Origin: Paramacrobiotus metropolitanus | Lineage: Eukaryota > Tardigrada > Eutardigrada > Parachela > Macrobiotidae | NCBI RefSeq assembly: GCF_019649055.1 | Contig: NW_026570233.1 | Coordinates: forward strand, 1,426,001-1,490,000 | Direction of reading: 5' to 3' | Length of the DNA stretch: 64,000 bases | Shown: positions 1-10,969 of the stretch, piece by piece | Numbering within the stretch: the stretch's first letter is position 1 | Layout: each line of letters starts with the position of its first letter | Position numbers and translations under genes: made by a program | The notes under the pieces: model-generated | The model's database searches: none | Told to the model about the DNA's origin: nothing | Seen by the model: the letters and a program-made list of their open reading frames with translations, nothing else

Positions 1-2260
1 CCGCAGCAGATGACCGACCACTATTCGGCGAATTTGGTTCGCTACCAGACTGCCTTCCACGACGCTGGAAGAAATCTGTAGCATATCGACGACGACCACT
101 TGCGGGATCATGGTACGATAAATATATGGGATTTTCCCTACGCGGTTTATTTTTCCATTCGCAATCGATATAGTAATGCCCGCACACATCACAGTGTTAG
201 CAATATCGAAGAACATTTCCGTTACGCAAAGGCTTTTCCATTCGAGGAGTTTTATCGGTTGTCTCAGCAACTTGAAAGTTCGAGTTTGCCCACTGCCGAG
301 CACGTGACGGTATACCAGAACTGCTGTTATTATCGTTTCGATTATCGACGTTTCGATTATTGTTATTATTATTATTCTGATTTACCGGTCGAGGGTTAAT
401 CTGCTTATTATTCGGCTTAAAGCGCGGCGGGCTAGCTGCCGCGGCTGCGTACGATTTCTTTGGCTGTACTTCAACTAGTCGAACATTCGCGCAATCGTTA
501 TCCTGCTTCTTACGTATACCGGTAACAGGAATGACGTATTTATCGGGATTACCAGAGGTAAAGTACCGAACATACTCGAGGAATTTTTCTGGCGTATCGG
601 GTTTCATTACTTCGATCTTATCTTGTAATTTTTCATGTGTACGAATTCCCTTAATTAAGAAGGAAACGAACTGCTCATCGGATCCAAAAGCTGCTCGATC
701 TCGTAAAGTCATCATCGATTGAAAATAATTTTCAATCGTTTCTTGACCGGGCTTATACGTACGATTAGTCAATTCTGCTAATGCGTTAACAGATCGTTTC
801 GAATCGCCAAATCGAGAAATTATTAATTCTTTCCATCGCTGAAAATTATGCGGTTTATTCGGTGATACGAGTAAACTGTTATACCAGACTACTGCTTCGT
901 GTTTTAAACAGTACGCAAGTTCAGTAATTTTTCGATCATCGGAATTCCATTTATTTGCAATCGCTGCCTGATCGAACTTGATAAGAAAACTGTCGATGTC
1001 ATCTCTGCTTCCGTTATAGCTAGGTCGAGGCACCGGCTGGCGCATTACATCGATTAAATCTGATTTCCGCACGGGGCTAACGTCCCTGCTTACCGGCTTA
1101 CCAGAACGACGAAGTTCCTTTCGAATAAAATCTCGAATTTTCGATTCTTCATTGTCCCTGTTCGATAATTCATGAATATATTGCGACTCGGTATTTCCAG
1201 TGTTTGTACTCGATTATCTGGCCTATGGAAATATCCCGTAGATCGTTTGATATGCTCGTTCGGCTCAGTGTTATCGACTTCATGTTGCAGGGTTTTATAT
1301 GCCGCAGCAACGGTATCGTAGGTTTGCTTTAAAGTATTAAAGTCCGACTGTAATTTCGTGTTCGATGATTTTAACGACGAAAACTCATTTTTTACTCGAT
1401 TTAAATTACTTTCCAGCTGTGTGATTTGTTGTGTTTTCGAGAGATTGTCCGTAGCAAGGTTATCGACCGACTCCTGTAATTGTTTATTTATATTTCTCGC
1501 TGCTTTTGCTTGCGACTGAAATTCGACTGCTGCATCATAAAATTTCTTCGATTCAGCAGATTTATTCTGGTATAAGTTCTGCAACTCATCCACATCCGAT
1601 TTTAGTTAATCGATTTTTTTATCCCGTTCAACGATAACTGCCTCACGTACGACAACCAAATTTTTTGCTTTTCTCAATCGATCATTTAATTCGACAATTT
1701 CTTTCACAAACTTCGAATTCAACTCTGACGCTTTTCGCATTTCTTCCAAATCGCTATTCACGTTATTCGATGTCGAAGACTCATTCACTGCATCTAACAC
1801 ACCTTCAACAGGTTGCGACTGACGCGGATTAGGGATCACCGTTACCGGTTCTTCCTCCATTGCCAGGGATTTATTTACATCGAAATCTATCTGATCGACT
1901 GCATTAAACTCTACTCTTGTTTTTTCCACATTATCCGACTTCATTTCCAATAAAGTCTTATTTAAATCGAAAACGTTTGATTCATCTTCCGCTTGGGTCA
2001 GCTCGGGTTCAGTAAGCTGTTCTTCACTGTTCGATAGTAAATCGGCGTTCGTTCTTTCCTTCTTTTTACGCGTTCGATCAGCGAGTACCTGATGTTCGAT
2101 TACATTTCCTGCAGCACTCTGGGTTTTTCGCTAACTGTCGAGTTACCTTTTCAGGGACTGCTGCAGGAGCAGGTGCCTTATTTCGATTAATAAATTTTTC
2201 AGCTGTTCTTAACGCTCCAGTCGCAAAATCACGAATTTTACTAACAGGCGTTCGATCCAT
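1..2260 (-). mobile_element. LTR (Ty3/gypsy-like) retroelement, 5' part, decayed
   Basis: The left edge of the window cuts a retroelement read on the minus strand. What is seen is a Gag region only; pol would lie beyond base 1. The assignment rests on a capsid-type Gag domain (minus strand, about 1000-500), an asparagine-rich linker and a CCHC zinc knuckle (about 202-161). Reading frame is interrupted several times, so this copy is not expected to be autonomous. The flanking LTR should lie to the right of 2260, but no boundary can be fixed without the partner LTR. Family knowledge: Ty3-type Gag carries capsid plus CCHC knuckle; the subfamily is not resolved here. Confidence 0.7.
161..2260 (-). 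pseudogene. Gag-like polyprotein, interrupted by stops and frameshifts
   Basis: Reading leftward on the minus strand there are four open segments: 2260-2078, 1950-1606, 1593-1090 and 1072-197. The 1950 and 1593 segments share a frame and are separated by one in-frame TAA at 1608-1606. The other joins need frame changes, one between about 2080 and 1950, one near 1215. Segments two and three are rich in heptad-like Leu/Lys/Glu/Gln, i.e. coiled coil. The last segment carries a Retrotrans_gag-type domain (motifs WYNSLL, FQRWKELI and SFLIKGI) followed by an Asn run. A TAA at 199-197 falls inside a C-X2-C-X4-H-X4-C knuckle, immediately after its first Cys. I see a decayed element; programmed readthrough is a less likely alternative. 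Confidence 0.65.
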
Positions 2261-3072
2261 AATTAGGTCAAAAACATCAAAATACGATCGATAATAATTG
2301 TAGTTAAATTAACGATTAATTTTCGAAAAATCTCAGATATAAAAATCCACAATTTTACGAAAGTTCATCTAGGCACGATAGCAGCATTTGCAAGACTAGC
2401 TACAAGAATGCGGATGTTTACGACTAACAATAGAAACTGCTATTCAATCACGTTCGAGAGATAACTGATCAGTCCCTAGATGAAGAAGATCGAATCGATA
2501 AGATTTGCAAAATTTTACCTGTATGCAGAATCCGACGTAGACGGGTAAGTCCGCTCGACAGGTCGATGCACTGTAGAATCCGCTTGTACTGGCTTCGCCC
2601 CAGTAAAGCCGCAATCCACGAGTTCTTCGAGAATCCACGAATCCTAGGATTCTTCGGTCGTTGTAGCACTCTTTAATCCGATAAAGGTAAGGGAATAGTT
2701 GCTCTGTGTGACGAAAGTTGATCGGGAACTCCGGAGAAGCTCCGTTCGATGTTCACACGAGAACTGGTTGGTTAAATGCGGCGCAAGTCGTAACTACGCT
2801 GCAAAACTCGATAGACAAGTTAGTACAGATACAGGGATACGGGGAACTTATCGCATCTCCAACATGTTGGAGCTGTGCCTGCGCTACGCAGAAACGTGGC
2901 GGAAAACACACACCAAAACGAATAAAATTGGCACAATTTTAATAATAATCGCACATGACAACACAAAATCTATCGGAATGACAATGACAAAGGAAAAAGG
3001 GACAAAACAGCGAACAAATCTCTATCCATCGTTGACGAGGATTATTCCGAGGCAATCGAGATGCGCACACGA
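2261..3072. other. retroelement flank, possible LTR/leader
   Basis: No gene is supported here. The stretch adjoining the gag start is AT-rich and would be the leader and LTR of the minus-strand retroelement. No TG...CA-bounded repeat or primer-binding site could be recognised, because the other LTR lies outside the window. Open frames at 2444-2942 overlap on both strands and show no domain. Confidence 0.3.
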
Positions 3073-3752
3073 TCACCGCTCGACGAAGACTGACTGTACG
3101 GCTCTGCCAAAGGCAGACACGATCGACGATTCAGCGAAGCTGAATCCACGAAACCACACCCACATCCCTGACGCACACACTCGCGGCTCTAACACTGCCA
3201 CCACTATTACTGCAAGCGTTATCATATACAAAATGCAGAGTATAATACTGAGGATGAATAGACCGTAGAACATCCTGGACGATGTTGCCTGCCTAGTTGC
3301 ACAATTGATATTGTGCACTCCATAAATGGCGCTTGCAAATAAAAGCCCAGCCTCAAATGCTCCAGTCCCAAGGATGCTTAGTGGAGTTACTGCAGTGATG
3401 TTATACTTGGCCAAATCCTCCCCTAAAGATCATGTCGGACAAACATTAGTACAGTAAGTACTCCAGTTGTCTTCATGTAGCGAAACCGACAACTTACAAC
3501 TTAACGCCTTACAATTTCTTGCAATCGTTACTGAACATAAGAGTTATCACTTCAGCTTTTTTGTAACTATTAAAGTAGTGTCAAGAGATAATATGATGCT
3601 AGATCCTAATCTGTAATGTCAACAAATAATGGTGTTTCGGACTTACGGTATTCATATAAGCTGACAAATACCTCGAAAACAGTAAGCAGCCCAAATGCAA
3701 TCTCAAAAATGCACATCCTTCGCAATTTTGGTAATTTGAGATATCCATTCAT
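3073..3752 (-). CDS. multi-pass membrane protein, tandem family copy 1
   Basis: Two exons, 3752-3647 (106 nt) and 3422-3073, joined by a 224-nt GT-AG intron in phase 1; product 151 residues. Exon 1 encodes one hydrophobic helix (MCIFEIAFGLLTVFEVFV); exon 2 encodes two more (SILGTGAFEAGLLFASAIYG and MFYGLFILSIILCILYMITL). Start ATG 3752-3750 is the one that aligns with the starts of two paralogs at 8784 and 15156. The exon structure, intron phase and the motif G-A-x-E-A-x-L-L-x-A-S-A-x-Y-G are shared with copy 2; copy 3 keeps S-A-L-L-F-A-T-A-A-Y-G. Unlike copies 2 and 3, no clear fourth helix follows, so the C-terminus may be truncated or a further exon missed. I do not recognise the family; a small tetraspan-like topology is inferred. 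Confidence 0.65.
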
Positions 3753-5562
3753 CTTTTCTTGGATGATACAATAATCGTGGAAACAACATTCGCTAGACAA
3801 CTGCAAAAAACTCAAAAACAAAATGTACTTGTATGCATTAAGATTAGGCCTTCCCGTCCAAACTGTAGTATGAAGAAATGCGCTAAACTTAATTTTTTAC
3901 TGACTTCCGACCAACTCCAGATGCACGCGTGCCGGCAGAATGAAATCAAGGTCTTCGGTCTTCTTATCGGCTCCGGTATCAGATAAGACGGAGTTCAGCG
4001 CATGGCAAAGTTGCATTTTAAAAGCAAGACTACAGTAATGCTTTGTTTATCTGCTGCCATTATTGTTTCCGGTGCAACACCACAACTGAAAAAGGGGGCT
4101 TATTTATTTCTCACTGAACACAACCGCAAGGGGAATATAACCTCTAGACAAAGAAAAGAAGAACAAAAATCAGAATGCGTAAACTACTGAGCGCCAAATG
4201 CGCTGACCACTCCCATAAGTAATTGCTTATATACGGTCGACTGCCCGATGGGCATCTTAGTTACATCATGTACGAATCAGGTCGTACTGCTACCAGAGAG
4301 AGAGCGAGAGCTTCTAACCGCTAGATACAACACAGTCTCGGAGAAGCACCTACGCTGCTCAGGAAAACGAACAACAAAACGACATCTCCTCAAAGAAACA
4401 TCTTTATTTCGCAGAAATTAACCATCAAATATCATCAAAGCACAAATCTAATGAAAGGGCACGAAATCATCAGAATGCTAAAGGAATTGACGTTGTCGAT
4501 TCCGATGCTGGCACTCGACTGACTGGAGCTCACGGTTGATCCGTGTGAAGACTGGCCAATGGTGAAGCGATGGTGAGGCGAATGTGCCGAATTGAGCCAT
4601 CGCTCAATATCCTGTGCTTTATGCACGGCACTCAGACAACAGCATTGCAACAGACATGCAAAAAACAAGACACAGTGCAATATCCGTCAGCACCTGGGCA
4701 CAATAATACTAAGATTATTACCATAACCTATCCCGTTTATTTATCTTCTGCCGTTGTACTGCTACACGCATGAAACGGAAAAATTCATAGAGTTATGCAT
4801 ACGTCCTCATAAAATTAGCGTATCGAAATCTGTACGTCAAATTCAGTCTTTTTACAATCTTGGATAACCTATAGTAATTGACCTTTCCAGCTATGTAAGC
4901 ACTAAACCTGGGTTTTGGCGGTTACACTGCCATGGATGTTTAAGGGACTGTGTGGAAGTTCATGCTTTCTTACCAACTACTTTCAAACGGGCTGTATCCA
5001 TACTATAAAAGGTCAATTCAGGTTTGCTCTTCAACTGAAATGCTGCATGAAAACGATCTTTTTGTAAAAGCATTGGATCTGATCGGAATGACCCGAAACC
5101 GGAAGTGCTTTTGGCGACGGAAACGCGAAGTCGTTTGGGAGCTATTCGTTTACTGACCTGTAATATGAATCGAAGCGTGGCACTTTATAACGGATACTAG
5201 CGTACCTCAATAACTTATGACAAACAGAAACAGAAGTACATTACAGGAGCAAGAACGATTAACGCTCAGTGCCAGGTTTTCCTGCAGACCACTATCCCAC
5301 GCACCAGCACGACCATCGGAGCTGAGAAAAATTATGAACGTCGTATCGCAGTTGTACAGTATCGACTGGATTTATCGACTGGTTTAGCTGACACATTGCC
5401 GATAATAATGTCGTTTGCTTTGGCCTTTTGGGTGACATCTTAGGTCAACCGAAAGCTATGAAATATTTATTTCGCCTCCGGTGATTCCCGACTATAGTGA
5501 ACACCTGGCTTCGTTTACGCTAATCAGCAGGGCGCAATCCGAGGGAAACCGAGAAACGGCTG
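3753..5562. other. intergenic, upstream of membrane-protein copy 1
   Basis: No confident gene apart from the weak small frame at 4002-4190. Around 3945-3990 lies a short sequence (with cttcttatcggctcc) that recurs in related form upstream of copy 2 (about 9065-9110) and at 6545-6590, so it may be the duplicated promoter region of the membrane-protein family. A short GA-rich tract is at about 4295-4312. Otherwise unremarkable. Confidence 0.4.
4002..4190 (+). CDS. possible small secreted peptide, unsupported
   Basis: A 62-residue ATG-initiated frame whose N-terminus looks like a signal peptide (basic start, then MLCLSAAIIVSGA) and whose remainder is Lys/Arg-rich and hydrophilic. It has no recognisable domain and no paralog in the window, and it lies within the putative upstream region of membrane-protein copy 1. 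A chance open frame is at least as likely. Confidence 0.18.
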   Translation: MAKLHFKSKTTVMLCLSAAIIVSGATPQLKKGAYLFLTEHNRKGNITSRQRKEEQKSECVNY

Positions 5563-5567
5563 AAAAA
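5563..5567 (-). terminator. Pol III terminator (T5)
   Basis: On the minus strand a run of five T follows the 3' end of the tRNA-like unit directly, as expected for RNA polymerase III termination. Confidence 0.6.
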
Positions 5568-5639
5568 GGCGCCGATGGGGGAATCGAACCCCGGCTACGT
5601 CGTTAGATCCGCGTAGGCAGTACCACTGCACCACGGCGC
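5568..5639 (-). tRNA. tRNA-like gene, Gly-like ends, abnormal anticodon arm
   Basis: The 72-nt minus-strand sequence starts GCGCCGTGG and ends TCGGCGCC, so six of seven acceptor pairs form. An A box (TGGTGCAGTGG) and a perfect B box (GGTTCGATTCC) are present, and five T follow at once. The 5' and 3' parts resemble animal tRNA-Gly(CCC). The anticodon arm is odd: a perfect CTACG/CGTAG stem closes a 12-nt loop instead of 7, so no anticodon can be assigned, and the T-stem has an outer C-C mismatch. It may be a pseudogene, a tRNA-derived SINE head or an unusual Pol III RNA. The internal promoter is well supported, but function as a tRNA is not. Confidence 0.5.
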
Positions 5640-7732
5640 AATACGTTGAAATCATCTGAAGGATTTTGTCGCTGTACGTGATCCGCTTCTCTCTCACGCT
5701 GGAACGAGGGCAGAAAGGAGTGGATTCCGAGGGACAAGGAATCCGGGTATTACGACACACGACACGCCCCCATTTTAGTGGTCTCTCTGTTGTAGTTATC
5801 AGTGTGTGTGAAATGGTATAAATTATGGAGATGTTCAACGCTAACTTGTGTCACTTGTTGAGTAAAAATTTTTCTGTTTTGTTCCTCTTTGTGATGGTTT
5901 GGGGCCGTTTCCGGCCACGTTCGGCATATCTGCCCAAAGGAAGTAAATTCCGATCCACTCCTTTCTCGCGTGACGTGTAGGAGTAATGTGATGATTTCGT
6001 GAAACACTCTGCTCTTAAATCACACAAAGTAACAACAGTTTTATCAAGGCAATTTTGCAAAGGCAATATTGCAGTACAGTGGCGATATTTGATGTAATGA
6101 GCGCAGCCTGAAGCATACTTAAGAATATGAGTTACTTCTACTCTAGAGACGCAGTTACTGTCTACACGGCGGCGCAGTGTACCGGAAAAGTCTTTCGAGC
6201 GTTACAAGACTTCCTTGATTTTTGCTAGTGACAGACGTGAAACTGTTGTGAAAACAGCATGGACAATGTACGAGTACTGTATTAGGCAATTCGACTTAGG
6301 TAATTCTTTCAAATTTTCAACCATCTTTATTATAATAACTGATGCACGAAATCTAAATTTAGTTTCATTCAAACAAGGACATGCAGATAAAAATACGGGC
6401 AACTGAAATTCTGTACTAGTTTATCTGTTAAGCATCTACAGCAATGCAAGCATTTGACCACCCATTCGACCAGGTATTGGGCCAACAAAGCTAGACCGTA
6501 TTAAAATATTTGTTCAGCTTACGTTGTCTCCGAGTCCGAGGCGACCGAAAGAAGGGTCTCCGATCTTCTTATCAGTGCCCGACACCAGATGACACAGGGA
6601 TGTAAGCAGTCAGTGTTGTATGGTAAATAATTTAATCTCCGGTACCGAAAATATCCAAATGAACGTGGTCGCTGAGAAGGTAAATAAAACACTAAAGTTT
6701 TGTTTATTATAACTTCATGTTCAGTTTATTTAACGCTTGCGCTATGCGTTGACTTTCCTTACCCCGTTCTAAAGGCGAAAGAACATTCACTGTTTTTTTG
6801 CTCATATTAATAATAATAATGGTGAATTTATTGTCTTGGCGTCTGCGAAATGTCGGCCAGACGAGTTGTTCTTTTACACTTGAATTATACTTGTACTCGT
6901 AAGGTTATCAATAATAGCAAGACGCGCTGCAAAACAAATTTTTGGGAGTCATGTGTACAAAATGCGGCCTCCTGTGACGTGGGTGGTTTACGAGCTCATT
7001 GACAGATCAGACGATTCGGTCACTTAGATCCGTTAATTAATCACCGTTACTATACCGCCCATACATCAACCGTAAAGTATACAAAAAAACAAGGTATTCG
7101 TTTTCCGGTCATTGTTTTTGTATGAAACAAAACGGATGGCACTTCGCAGCACGTCCATCAATTTTCCTGGTAAAATAAAGTTTACCGGTATTGCAGAGGT
7201 GAACTGCGAACATGTCCACGCGTACAGGAGAAAGGTCACAACGCGGTATACAAGTCAATTGGTTGCACGTACCGTCAATACTTGGTTTAGTGTTTTGACA
7301 AAAAGAGCCAAGTGACTGCTTTGTAGTGCTATTAGCCGTTTACATTGTATTGTAGTGAACAATAGTGATAAGAGTGTTCTGTGGTAAAAACGTAGTGCCA
7401 TTAATAAAATTAAAGTTCATTGACCAATCATTTTTTGACTTCTCCCACAGATCTGTACTTACGGACAATTTGGAAGTGACTGCATCGGGAAACATTGTGA
7501 CTGCCTAGCTTAATTTTTTCAGCTTACCAGCAACAAAAAAGACAAAAGCTTACAAGATTTAATTTGATACCGGACAAAGTCAAAACCATAAAATTAATGA
7601 TAACACAACGCTCTATTATGAAAACAGGAAACAATGACAATTTACTAACAATTCAACGACTGTGACGTTAAGTAACGCAGAGCTAAATAGGTATGTGCAC
7701 TTTGTACACCCGTTCTAATACGGTCTGATTGG
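5640..7732. other. intergenic; possible decayed fourth membrane-gene remnant
   Basis: No confident gene. On the minus strand near 6330 a short frame begins MVENLKELPK, loosely like the exon-1 starts MNGYLKLPKL and MEIPELKRL of copies 1 and 2, and it lies about 220 nt downstream of the shared upstream motif (6545-6590). No exon 2 counterpart was found, so a decayed extra copy is only a possibility. The rest is unremarkable AT-rich sequence. Confidence 0.25.
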
Positions 7733-8784
7733 TCAGGCGTTATCGAGCCTCTGTAGCGAAATCGATTGACCGGCTGTCAATATCTCACCATTTTGACTGC
7801 ACATGTGGGCAGCCATGGCAGTTGTTGTGACTTTCGTCGCAGTGAATGTCGCAGCGGAAAAGAATAGACTTGCACCATATGCATTAGAAAAAGATGTGCA
7901 TATGAAAATAACAGCAGCCATCATTTTGGTAATAAGCGAAACGGTATACAAAACACAGAGTATAGCATTGAGAATGTATAGGCCGTAAAACATCCTAGAA
8001 GTTGCACTTTGTTTTCGCGCACAGTCAATATTGTGCATTGGTGCAATCCATAAACAGCGCTTGCAGTTAGTAAAACAGCTTCAAGTGCTCCAAGACCAAC
8101 AACAGCTATAGTGATGCCATCCCGCTGGGCCAAACGATCCCCTATAAAAATCAGGTTGTACAGAGGCTGCTCATGCCAATTACAGTTTTCCGGTTAGTTT
8201 ATAATACAGTACAGTAATACAAGAAGTTATAACTTTAGCTGCTTTTATGTGTATTACAATACTGGAGTAAGTCATGACCCTTCGAAATATCCCTGTTTTG
8301 ATTATTTACCAAGTTTGGTTACACATCGAACTGGCGCTGTAGCGATACCGGTTCCAAAGCGCAACCAGTTAAACCTCAAAAAAGCTTTGACTCTTTGACT
8401 ACTTACTCTAGCCGCCAGCACAAGCTGCACCACAGATTCAGGTGTAGGAATATCTGCACTCACACTGCTCGCTGTTCATCGCAACGTGTGCTATGCCCAA
8501 CAGGGAGAAAGCAACCGCCGGATCAGTCAGTTGTGCAACTTGTGCGGGCGACTATTTGAATTTACAATTAATAAATTTAATTGTTTTCGTAATCATTTAT
8601 ATTCCAATAATTATATTCGATTAATTCCACCCAGAGTATTGCCGGTTTACAGAGTATTGTCGGACTAACCGTCTCCAAATATTGTGTAGCCAAACAGAGC
8701 AAAAATGTCAAGCAACCCAAGTCCGAATTCGACAATGCACATCAGCCGTAGTTCTGACAGTCGTTTCAATTCAGGTATTTCCAT
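7733..8784 (-). pseudogene. multi-pass membrane protein, tandem family copy 2, frameshifted
   Basis: Exon 1 is 8784-8670 (115 nt, phase-1 donor GTTAGT); exon 2 is 8141-7733. Exon 1 encodes a helix (LMCIVEFGLGLLDIFALFGY), and exon 2 encodes helices matching copies 1 and 3, including MFYGLYILNAILCVLYTVSL and a final segment resembling the fourth helix of copy 3. The frame breaks near 8030-8045, where copy 2 has eight extra bases that look like a local tandem duplication (TGCACCAA next to TGCACAAT). Total coding length is 524 nt, and removing eight gives 516, a multiple of three, so the insertion alone explains the break. This copy is probably inactive or encodes only a truncated protein; an assembly error is the alternative. 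Confidence 0.65.
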
Positions 8785-9896
8785 AATGCAATGGAGGTCA
8801 AAGATTGGTATTCAGGAACACAAATTCCAAAAACACGCGGTACAAAAGCAAACTGCGTTTTAGTTATGTTGCATAAAACTACCCAACCTAAATGCTGTTA
8901 GGGAGGGCCCAACCCATGCGATTTCAACAAACTAAATGCGATTTCAACAAACTGGTGTTGGATAGAAGTGCTGAACTGTTTTGCTTATTGAATACCCGTT
9001 TTTACTGAAATGGGTCGTTAAGTGAATAATGTGCTCGTGCCGGTAAAATACGAGGAAAACAAAGTTCTTCGATCTTCATATTTGTGCCCGCTGCTAGATA
9101 AAATAAAGTTCCGTTGCCTACCAAATAAGCCCTCGCTGCTTTATTTACCTTCTCACCGAATCCCTTAGGAAACTTACTATCGAGTATTGTTGGTTTTCAG
9201 TATCATTGAATAAATATTTCCATCCTGTTTTAGTTAGCGCTGGCTGTATGATTTAAGGGTGATTTGTAACATTTTACGTTGTCTACCTAGGTCACTCGTA
9301 AATTGTGCGATAGCGCAACTAAGCGTACCGCAAAATAAATCGATAACATTACAGCACTTAGTGGCACGGCATACAGTCTTCTGTGACGTAAGATTTATGA
9401 GCTCATTCATAAACACGCTATTTCTGTAAGATCTTTGTGATGATCAATCACTTAAAATTTAAAGTTCATTAGAATGACCTCAGACGATGGCTCGAGCTCC
9501 TTAAATTTGAATGAAATATATGTTGCAACCGGGTGTGCAAATAAAGTTCGATCTTGATAAAAAGGACGTCGGTAAGATCAAGCTAAAGGATATGTGGTCG
9601 AATTGTTCACTGTATTTTATCCACCTGGTTGCGACGTATTCTGCATAAACGGAAAACATTTTAAGCGGTTACCAGAACATCAAAACTTCGTTCAGCTTTT
9701 TTGCTGCTTCCATTGTCTCAGAACAGACACCGCATTTCCCCGCTGAATATCTAAATGACAATCGTTCCTTGTCGAAGAAATTCATGGTAGCGGGATTCGC
9801 CAGTGTGCGGCTTCAGCCGCTTGCTTATTTATGTGTTGTTTGCTGTTTAAGCAAGTACATGTATATTAGAGGGAAAACCCTTTTATTGAAAACGGT
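8785..9896. other. intergenic, upstream of membrane-protein copy 2
   Basis: No gene seen. It holds a direct duplication at 8916-8953 and, at about 9065-9110, the motif also found upstream of copy 1. Confidence 0.4.
8916..8953. repeat. two-copy direct repeat
   Basis: An 18-nt unit (atgcgatttcaacaaact) is repeated perfectly with a 20-nt period. It looks like a recent local duplication. Confidence 0.8.
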
Positions 9897-10010
9897 TCCT
9901 TGCACTGCTGCCGTCGTCATCCGGCTGGTGTTTTACGTTGTGGCTAATCATGGCATTTATGTACCGCGCCGGATTTAACCGATGTACTAGCCGGGTAACG
10001 GCAGCAGTGA
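9897..10010. repeat. palindromic MITE, family A copy 1
   Basis: A short element with inverted ends (ctgctgccgt... and ...acggcagcag) around a core containing gtaccgcgcc and gatttaacc. The same core and ends recur at 41024-41157 and 49168-49322, and a more divergent relative is at 52028-52140. It is non-coding and non-autonomous; the transposase family is not identified. Confidence 0.7.
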
Positions 10011-10556
10011 AACGAAATGGTTCCACTAAAATAGTTTTCCCCTTGTGTCCATAGTTCTATCTATTAACATATTATCTGATTCCTCTGTCTGCGCGAGTAG
10101 GCGTTCCATCTTTTGAAAATTAAGTTTATGAGCAGCTTTGTGTAACAAATATTAACGACCTCTCAAAAATAAAAACACCCGGAAAGAATAAAAATTGGCA
10201 CTTGTATTTCGTTAAAAAATACAACTTTGCCTTTATTCGCTAAGGTCGGCGCACCCCCTGCAAATAAGGAAATAGTTTCTTAAAGGCATGGTATTTAATG
10301 ATTATAGTGCATAACTTACCCGAGACATGCATGCTGAATACATGTAATAATCGATCATTTGACGCTGACAGTCATAACCGGCAATTTCACACAAAGGCTC
10401 AAAGTCTCTGAATGGGATGCATGTGACGCCCGGATGTCGGCTGTGCAAAAAATACGTTTGATCTACCTTAGAAACAATTAACAAACGCTGTTAGAAACCA
10501 ACAAAAGATCTCAAAACTGGTTTGATACATAGTCACAGCAGCTGTTTTTTTGAGAT

Positions 10557-10600
10557 AAAGATTTGTTTTAATTATTTAAAGATTTGTTTTAATTATTTAA
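10557..10600. repeat. two-copy tandem repeat
   Basis: The unit aaagatttgttttaattatt is present twice in direct succession with a period of about 20 nt. Confidence 0.8.
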
Positions 10601-10698
10601 TCTCAAAGCTACCTCCACTAGAGGTTTTCTTGGCTTTGCAGGGTACCTGCTGCTAGTTTCTTTTATGAATTATAATTTCTCGAATTCTTGCGAAAAAT

Positions 10699-10902
10699 AT
10701 GTATTACGGATACAAGGTTAAGGTTGTGCTAGTTCTAATTGTTGCAGTGTGTGGCGGCTTCTTTCTGTCTGTTTCGGCTACCCATCGGTATTCGATACCA
10801 GGGAAGTTATATAACGTATGGATCGGTACGCAGTACAAACAACATCCGGCACGGTTCAGAGTGCGATTCACGAACAATAGTGCGCGATGGCTTCGAAATT
10901 AG
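10699..10902 (+). CDS. possible small secreted protein, unsupported
   Basis: A 67-residue ATG frame begins with a convincing hydrophobic leader (VKVVLVLIVAVCGGFFLSVSA). The remainder (RYSIPGKLYNVWIG and onward) is basic and has no known domain. It lacks paralogs in the window and other coding evidence. It could be a single-exon secreted protein or the first exon of something longer. Confidence 0.25.
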   Translation: MYYGYKVKVVLVLIVAVCGGFFLSVSATHRYSIPGKLYNVWIGTQYKQHPARFRVRFTNNSARWLRN

Positions 10903-10969
10903 AATGGCACATTGTATTTTTCGCCATTCAGTTTACGCAAGTGACCGGTCGATTCACTAAACGGTGGAA

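Larger units (their letters stand above)
10011..10969. other. intergenic with a weak small frame
   Basis: Besides the duplication at 10557-10600 and the doubtful signal-peptide-like frame at 10699-10902, nothing is recognised. Confidence 0.4.

Noticed and set aside
5750-6066. Minus-strand frames next to the tRNA-like unit as exon 2 of a fourth membrane-gene copy
   Set aside because: No hydrophobic segments in the expected order and no similarity to copies 1-3.
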